Assembly (NCBI RefSeq): GCF_016591715.1
Contig: NZ_AP024109.1
Location: 2,852,001 to 2,916,000, forward strand
DNA: 64,000 nt
From: Mesorhizobium sp. J8
GTDB taxonomy: Bacteria; Pseudomonadota; Alphaproteobacteria; Rhizobiales; Rhizobiaceae
Direction: 5' to 3'
The translations under genes and the position numbers were made by a program. The stretch's first letter is position 1. Each line of letters opens with the position of its first letter. The notes under the pieces were generated by a model that saw only the letters and a program-made list of their open reading frames with translations, made no database searches and had not been told where the DNA came from. Below are positions 58,515 through 64,000 of the stretch, piece after piece.

Positions 58515-59525
58515 TCACGCGCCGTCGATGACGACCTTGCCGAAGACATCGCCCTGCTGGAAATGACGGTAGGCCTCGCGCGCCTCGGCGAAGGGGAAGA
58601 CCTTGTCGATGACCGGCTTCAGCCGATGCGCGGCGACAGCGGCGAGCATTGCTTCCAGCGCGCTGCGGCTGCCGACGAAGAGCCGGCCGATGGTGACAAG
58701 GCTGCGCTGGTAGATGGCGCCTGGGATCTCGACCGACTTGCCGTTCTGGTCGTGCACGGTGAGCAGCACGATGCGCCCGTAGAGGGCGCTGGCGATCAGC
58801 GACTGCGCAAAGGTCGCCGGACCGCCGGTCTCGACAACCAGGTCGATGCCGCCGGTCGCCTCTCGCAGCTTGATGCCCCAATCCGGTGTTTCCGCAGCCG
58901 CAATGACCACATCAGCGCCGAGAGCCCGCAGCCTGTCGGCCTTTTGGGCGCGGGACGTGACGGCGGCCACGCGGCAGCCCACGAGCTTGGCGAACTGCAG
59001 CGCAAACAGCGCAACGCCGCCTGAGCCGATCACCAGAACCCATTGCCCAGGCTTCGGATTCTCGGCGCCGGTCAGCGCGCTCCAGGCGGTCAGCCCGGCG
59101 CAGGTGAAGGTAGCCGCTTCCCGCCATGAGAGATGGTTGGGCAGCCGCACCGCCCATTGCTCGTCGAGCAGTGCATATTCGCTGAGCATGCCGTCCAGCG
59201 TGCAGCCAAGCTGGTCGACGACGCCCGGATGCATGCGACCGTCGATCCAGCGCGCGAAATAGCTGCCCGTGACGTGGTCGCCGACGGCGAAGCGGGTCAC
59301 GCCGTTGCCGATCGCGACGACTTCGCCCGCGCCGTCGCTCAGCGGCACGATGCCGGCGCGTGGCGTGAGCGGATAGGTCCCGTTGAGGATCATCGTGTCG
59401 CGGCGGTTGAGCGAGGTCGCGCGCACGCGCACCAGGATCTGGTTCGCCCCTGGCTCGGGCATTGCTTCCTCGCGCATCGCCAATTTGCCGATGCCGCCGA
59501 ACTCTTCAAGCCGGTAGCTTTGCAT
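58515..59525 (-). CDS. Zinc-type alcohol dehydrogenase / quinone oxidoreductase family protein
   Basis: 336 residues from ATG 59525, where GGAG lies seven bases upstream; a TTG at 59537 is less likely. MDR fold: YRLEEFGGIGKLAMREEAMP, cofactor motif VLVIGSGGVALFALQFAKLV, and the catalytic-zinc Cys position is replaced (RVRATSLNRRDTMI), so it is probably zinc-free like quinone oxidoreductases. NADPH-dependent. Two operator-like palindromes lie just upstream, shared with the divergent TetR gene. Confidence 0.9.
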   Translation of the reverse strand: MQSYRLEEFGGIGKLAMREEAMPEPGANQILVRVRATSLNRRDTMILNGTYPLTPRAGIVPLSDGAGEVVAIGNGVTRFAVGDHVTGSYFARWIDGRMHPGVVDQLGCTLDGMLSEYALLDEQWAVRLPNHLSWREAATFTCAGLTAWSALTGAENPKPGQWVLVIGSGGVALFALQFAKLVGCRVAAVTSRAQKADRLRALGADVVIAAAETPDWGIKLREATGGIDLVVETGGPATFAQSLIASALYGRIVLLTVHDQNGKSVEIPGAIYQRSLVTIGRLFVGSRSALEAMLAAVAAHRLKPVIDKVFPFAEAREAYRHFQQGDVFGKVVIDGA

Positions 59526-59539
59526 CGCTGTCTCCAAAT

Positions 59540-59578
59540 ATGTAGACCGATTTACATATTATGTAGACCGATTGTCAT
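59540..59578. promoter_or_regulatory. Tandem operator palindromes of the TetR gene and the dehydrogenase operon
   Basis: ATGTAGACCGATTTACAT (59540-59557) and ATGTAGACCGATTGTCAT (59561-59578) are near-identical 18-mers with ATGTA/TACAT-type arms, spaced 21 bases apart. They sit in the 113-bp divergent region and probably bind the TetR repressor. Confidence 0.8.
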
Positions 59579-59638
59579 ATTATGGGCAAGCCCTATAATG
59601 CTTGCTCCTGACAGAAGTTGACATGACGTGAGGTTGAG

Positions 59639-60244
59639 GTGGCGACGGACACACGCACCCGCATGATCGAGGCGACGGCGCTGCTCATCCGGCAGCGCGG
59701 CTATCATGGAACCTCGCTCAACGATATTTTGAGCGCCAGCGCAGCACCCCGCGGCTCGCTCTATTTTCATTTCCCGGGCGGCAAGGACCAGCTTGTCATC
59801 GAGGTGACGCGCGCCAGCGTCGCCGACGTGACGGAGCGGCTGGGCGCCGCGCTTTCGGTGGAAAGCGATCCCGCCGTTGCCGTCCACCACATCTACCAGT
59901 CGGTCGCCCGCATGTTGGAGGAGAACGAGTTCTCGCTCGGCTGCCCGGTGGCGCCGGTCGTGCTCGACGCGCCGAACAACGTTCCGGAGCTGGCTGAAAT
60001 CTGCCGCTCGGCCTTCGAGCAGTGGATCGGATTGCTACGCCAGGCTTTCGTCAGGGCAGGGGTGCCGGAGCGGCGCGCGCAGGCGCTGGCGCTGCTGGTC
60101 GAATCCTCGCTCGAAGGCTTGATGGTGATCGCCCGGGCCACCCGCGACCACACGCCGGTCAGCGTTGTCGCCGATGAGGTCGCGGCGCTTGTCGAGCAGG
60201 CCGTGCTCGCCGGCAAGGCGCAGCAAGCGGAGAGCGCCGCGTAG
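59639..60244 (+). CDS. TetR family transcriptional regulator
   Basis: 201 residues from GTG 59639. HTH: RTRMIEATALLIRQRGYHGT to SAAPRGSLYFHFPGGKDQLV. Ligand domain with FSLGCPVAPVVLDAPNNVPE, the LmrA/YxaF-like 'GCPV' motif. Divergent from the dehydrogenase/OsmC/SnoaL genes, with two operator-like sites between, so it is likely their repressor, responding to an electrophile or quinone; the inducer is inference. A strong terminator follows. Confidence 0.92.
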   Translation: MATDTRTRMIEATALLIRQRGYHGTSLNDILSASAAPRGSLYFHFPGGKDQLVIEVTRASVADVTERLGAALSVESDPAVAVHHIYQSVARMLEENEFSLGCPVAPVVLDAPNNVPELAEICRSAFEQWIGLLRQAFVRAGVPERRAQALALLVESSLEGLMVIARATRDHTPVSVVADEVAALVEQAVLAGKAQQAESAA

Positions 60245-60267
60245 CGTTGGTCCTCAATGCCAAACAA

Positions 60268-60293
60268 AAAGGGCGGCATGTCTGCCGCCCTTT
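60268..60293 (+). terminator. Rho-independent terminator after the TetR gene
   Basis: AAAGGGCGGCA pairs with TGCCGCCCTTT around TGTC. On the minus strand it could also end groESL transcription. Confidence 0.75.
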
Positions 60294-60322
60294 CCATATG
60301 CGTTAGCTGGATAGCCTGGATT

Positions 60323-62053
<1,731 letters not shown>

Positions 62054-62115
62054 TTAGCTCCTGACAGGGGCTCGTGGAGAGCCCGAAAATTCAGTTGATG
62101 GAGAGAGGCCGATGA

Positions 62116-62412
62116 TCAGCCGATGATACCCATGATGTCGGATTCCTTCATGATCAGAAGGTCTTCGCCATTGAGTTTGACTTCAGTGCCCGACCACTTG
62201 CCGAAGAGCACACGGTCGCCGGCCTTGACGTCCAGCGGCACGAGCTTGCCGCTTTCGTCGCGAGCGCCGGAGCCGACGGCGATGATCTCGCCTTCCTGCG
62301 GCTTCTCCTTCGCCGTATCCGGGATGATGATCCCGCCGGCGGTCTTGGATTCGGATTCGACCCGGCGAACGACCACGCGGTCATGAAGCGGGCGGAACTT
62401 GGACTTTGCCAT
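62116..62412 (-). CDS. groES: 10 kDa chaperonin GroES
   Basis: 98 residues from ATG 62412. [20 protein letters not shown], the mobile loop [16 protein letters not shown], and [20 protein letters not shown] are standard. Co-chaperonin lid of GroEL. The upstream 20 codons of open frame cover the leader and are rejected. CIRCE and a sigma-70 promoter lie just upstream. GAGGAAGACAAC precedes the ATG. Confidence 0.98.
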   Translation of the reverse strand: MAKSKFRPLHDRVVVRRVESESKTAGGIIIPDTAKEKPQEGEIIAVGSGARDESGKLVPLDVKAGDRVLFGKWSGTEVKLNGEDLLIMKESDIMGIIG

Positions 62413-62475
62413 GTTGTCTTCCTCGAATGAGAACGGTGAGAACTGTTCCTCCATCCGGCGGGAGCCGGACATCAG

Positions 62476-62502
62476 TTAGCACTCACCAGAGGCGAGTGCT
62501 AA
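62476..62502. promoter_or_regulatory. CIRCE operator (HrcA site) of groESL
   Basis: TTAGCACTC, nine bases, GAGTGCTAA: an exact CIRCE element. HrcA binds it to repress groESL in the absence of heat shock. It lies between the -10 element and groES. Confidence 0.95.
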
Positions 62503-62511
62503 CGTGGCGCT

Positions 62512-62540
62512 GAAATATGCTGGCAGGGTGTGAGAGTCAA
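62512..62540 (-). promoter_or_regulatory. Promoter of groESL
   Basis: Minus strand: -35 TTGACT (62535-62540), 17 bases, -10 TATTTC (62512-62517). The start would fall close to CIRCE, as in other HrcA-controlled operons. Confidence 0.75.
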
Positions 62541-62639
62541 GGCGCGCGCAAGGGGCAGGCGGCGCGAAATTTCTCTCCCGCGGAACCTTGGGCGGAAATA
62601 CGGTGGCTGCAGCGAAGCATGGGCGAGCAATCCAGCCCG

Positions 62640-63440
62640 TTATTCGGGATGTTTCGGCGAGCGCAGCACCAGCAGCGGGCAACGTTCGGCCAGACCGTAT
62701 GTTCCGGTCGAAGCCAGCCGGACATCATCGAAGAAGGTCCGGGCTTCCTCGATCAGCGCTGCCGCGGGGGCGAAACTGTAGACGACAGACGAGTTCCGGT
62801 AGACGTCGATGGTTCCGATGACCGGCAATTCCCATCCGGTTCGAGCTGATAGCTCCTCGCGGTCGGGAAACATCCTGTCGAATTGCTCGACGATGCCGGT
62901 GACCGGAATCGTGTAGTCGGGCGCGCCGGCGATCGCGGTCATGGCCACGCGCCATTTGAGGTCGTGGAAGGTCGAGGCGCCGCCGGCCAGCGCCAGGGCG
63001 CGGACTTCCCGCGGTTTGTCCAGGGTGTCGGGCGACGCATAAAGTCTGATGGCGGCGCGGCCGTCGGACTTGAGCGCCCGCGCGATCGACGCGAACAGCA
63101 TGCGCCTGAGGTCGGCCGCGCCGATGACCGAGAGACATCCATCGCCGATCAATGCTTCGATGCTGGCGCCGGGAAACGGCAGATCGAACCAGTCGCCTTG
63201 CACCGCTTTGCGCGTGTCCGTGTCGCCCGGCCAGATGCCGGCAATCATGTCGGGAGATTCGTCGACCGCCGTCATCGTGGCGCCAAGTCCCGCGAGCTCC
63301 GGCGTCACGCCGAGCATGACGACATGCGCCCGGGCAAGGCCGAGCGCGCGGTCGTAAGCCTCGACGACTTCCGGCGGCGGCCGCAACGGCGGTCCGAGCA
63401 ACTGCCAATGCCTGCGAATTGCATTCCAATGCTCTGTCAT
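62640..63440 (-). CDS. SAM-dependent methyltransferase-like protein
   Basis: 266 residues from ATG 63440. Rossmann-type core with VVMLGVTPELAGLG (motif I region) and MTAVDESPDMIAGIWPGD (motif II, acidic residue after strand 2), then LPFPGASIEALIGDGCLSVI. The C-terminal part extends with ELSARTGWELPVIGTIDVYR. The class-I fold is likely but glycine-rich motif I is weak, so it may be a divergent methyltransferase. Divergent from the partial 63514 gene; the pair may act together on a shared product. Confidence 0.7.
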   Translation of the reverse strand: MTEHWNAIRRHWQLLGPPLRPPPEVVEAYDRALGLARAHVVMLGVTPELAGLGATMTAVDESPDMIAGIWPGDTDTRKAVQGDWFDLPFPGASIEALIGDGCLSVIGAADLRRMLFASIARALKSDGRAAIRLYASPDTLDKPREVRALALAGGASTFHDLKWRVAMTAIAGAPDYTIPVTGIVEQFDRMFPDREELSARTGWELPVIGTIDVYRNSSVVYSFAPAAALIEEARTFFDDVRLASTGTYGLAERCPLLVLRSPKHPE

Positions 63441-63513
63441 GCAAGCCAACCCGCTTAGCGCTTTGTATTTGACGGGATAATAGAGGATGCTGAACAAGCC
63501 AAGGGGGACAGGC

Positions 63514-64000
63514 ATGGCGCGCATCGCCGTGATCACGCATGAGTTGGACCGGTTCCAGGGCCGGCGTGGGCTGCTGATGCGCCGTGACAGCCCCTACATG
63601 CTCTTCGATGTGCTGGAAGAACTGAAGCGCCGCGGCCATTCGGTGCAGATACTGAAAGGCATTTCGGCCAAGCCGGCCGCCGACATCGCGGTGCTGCATC
63701 TGGACGTGACGGTGACACCGCCAGATTATGCCGATTACGCGCGCCGCTTTCCCTTCTGCCTCAACCTCGGCGCCACAGACATTTCGAAACGCCGCGTCAG
63801 CGGTGCGGCAATTGGCAGGGGCGATCGCTGGGCGGGAAAGGTCATCGTCAAGAGCAGCCTCAATCATTGGGGAACGCCGGAGCAGCAGCTGAACCAGCGC
63901 GCGCGGCGTGCAGGCAAACCGGAGCCGTTTCCCGGCGTCCAACCATTCGACAAATATGAGGTCCACGCTTCGCTCGCCGACGTTCCGGCCGAAGTCTTTG
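63514..64000 (+). CDS. Partial gene, probable ATP-grasp-type protein (runs off window)
   Basis: 162 residues visible with no stop before the window end. The start has AAGGGGGACAGGC upstream. MARIAVITHELDRFQGRRGL and ISKRRVSGAAIGRGDRWAGK, with GKVIVKSSLNHWG, suggest an N-terminal Rossmann-like domain and the early part of an ATP-grasp domain, as in RimK-type or sugar/peptide ligases. That is a resemblance only. Divergent from the methyltransferase gene 74 bases away. Confidence 0.5.
   Translation, partial: MARIAVITHELDRFQGRRGLLMRRDSPYMLFDVLEELKRRGHSVQILKGISAKPAADIAVLHLDVTVTPPDYADYARRFPFCLNLGATDISKRRVSGAAIGRGDRWAGKVIVKSSLNHWGTPEQQLNQRARRAGKPEPFPGVQPFDKYEVHASLADVPAEVF

Overview
The window looks like chromosome of a Rhizobiales bacterium close to Mesorhizobium. 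The evidence is high-GC coding sequence, an aapJQMP general amino-acid ABC transporter, a BetI/ChoX choline pair, an HWE-family histidine kinase, GGAAC-N16/17-CGTT promoters of the alphaproteobacterial general stress sigma factor (EcfG), and several rhizobial dispersed palindromic repeats. No rRNA, tRNA or CRISPR array was seen. The genus call is inference from gene content and repeats.

Layout. 1-5.6 kb: end of an MttB-type methyltransferase gene, then small stress-type genes (CsbD, cold shock protein, SPW-repeat protein), a single-domain HD hydrolase and an HWE kinase. 5.8-9.3 kb: a dispersed repeat, a three-gene operon (small membrane protein, HTTM-like membrane protein, secreted beta-domain protein) and a secreted glycine/asparagine-repeat protein. 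The operon and the repeat protein start from two copies of the same ~110 bp leader. 9.4-10.8 kb: an Lrp regulator divergent from a tryptophan 2,3-dioxygenase-like gene. 10.98-12.12 kb: an IS110-type element sitting inside a dispersed repeat. 12.4-14.9 kb: small membrane and stress proteins. 14.97-17.34 kb: an IS1595-type transposon with passenger genes, including a 40-residue one. 17.5-22.8 kb: msrA and many small proteins. 23-30.2 kb: an anion transporter, a TetR/enoyl-CoA hydratase pair, an HPP-CBS protein, an ECF sigma/DUF4142/cupredoxin module and metC. 30.7-35 kb: aapJQMP. 36-41.5 kb: a flavin monooxygenase, a zinc-finger protein and ppk-ppx. 41.6-50.6 kb: two DoxX genes, fumC, betI/choX, a TetR/NIPSNAP pair, a TAT-exported metallophosphoesterase and a second CsbD. 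50.8-60.2 kb: GST, YciI, an IS630 element, SDR, YkgJ, LysE, AraC, GFA, two OsmC proteins, an alcohol dehydrogenase and its TetR. 60.4-62.5 kb: groESL with a CIRCE operator. The window ends in a methyltransferase and a truncated divergent gene.

Regulatory themes. EcfG-type promoters precede both CsbD genes, a DUF883-like gene, probably a small secreted protein, and a divergent pair of small membrane genes, so much of the small-gene content is probably general stress response. The ECF sigma gene and its DUF4142-cupredoxin partner carry a different shared promoter, GGAAC-N15-GCATCCAATG, which points to autoregulation. Three divergent regulator/target pairs have visible inverted repeats in their shared intergenic regions.

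The most interesting parts are the duplicated leader with the HTTM operon, the ECF module, the presumed guide RNA of the IS110 element, the passenger-carrying IS1595 transposon with its shifted transposase end, the repeat-encoded tail of the YkgJ protein and the duplicated end of groEL.
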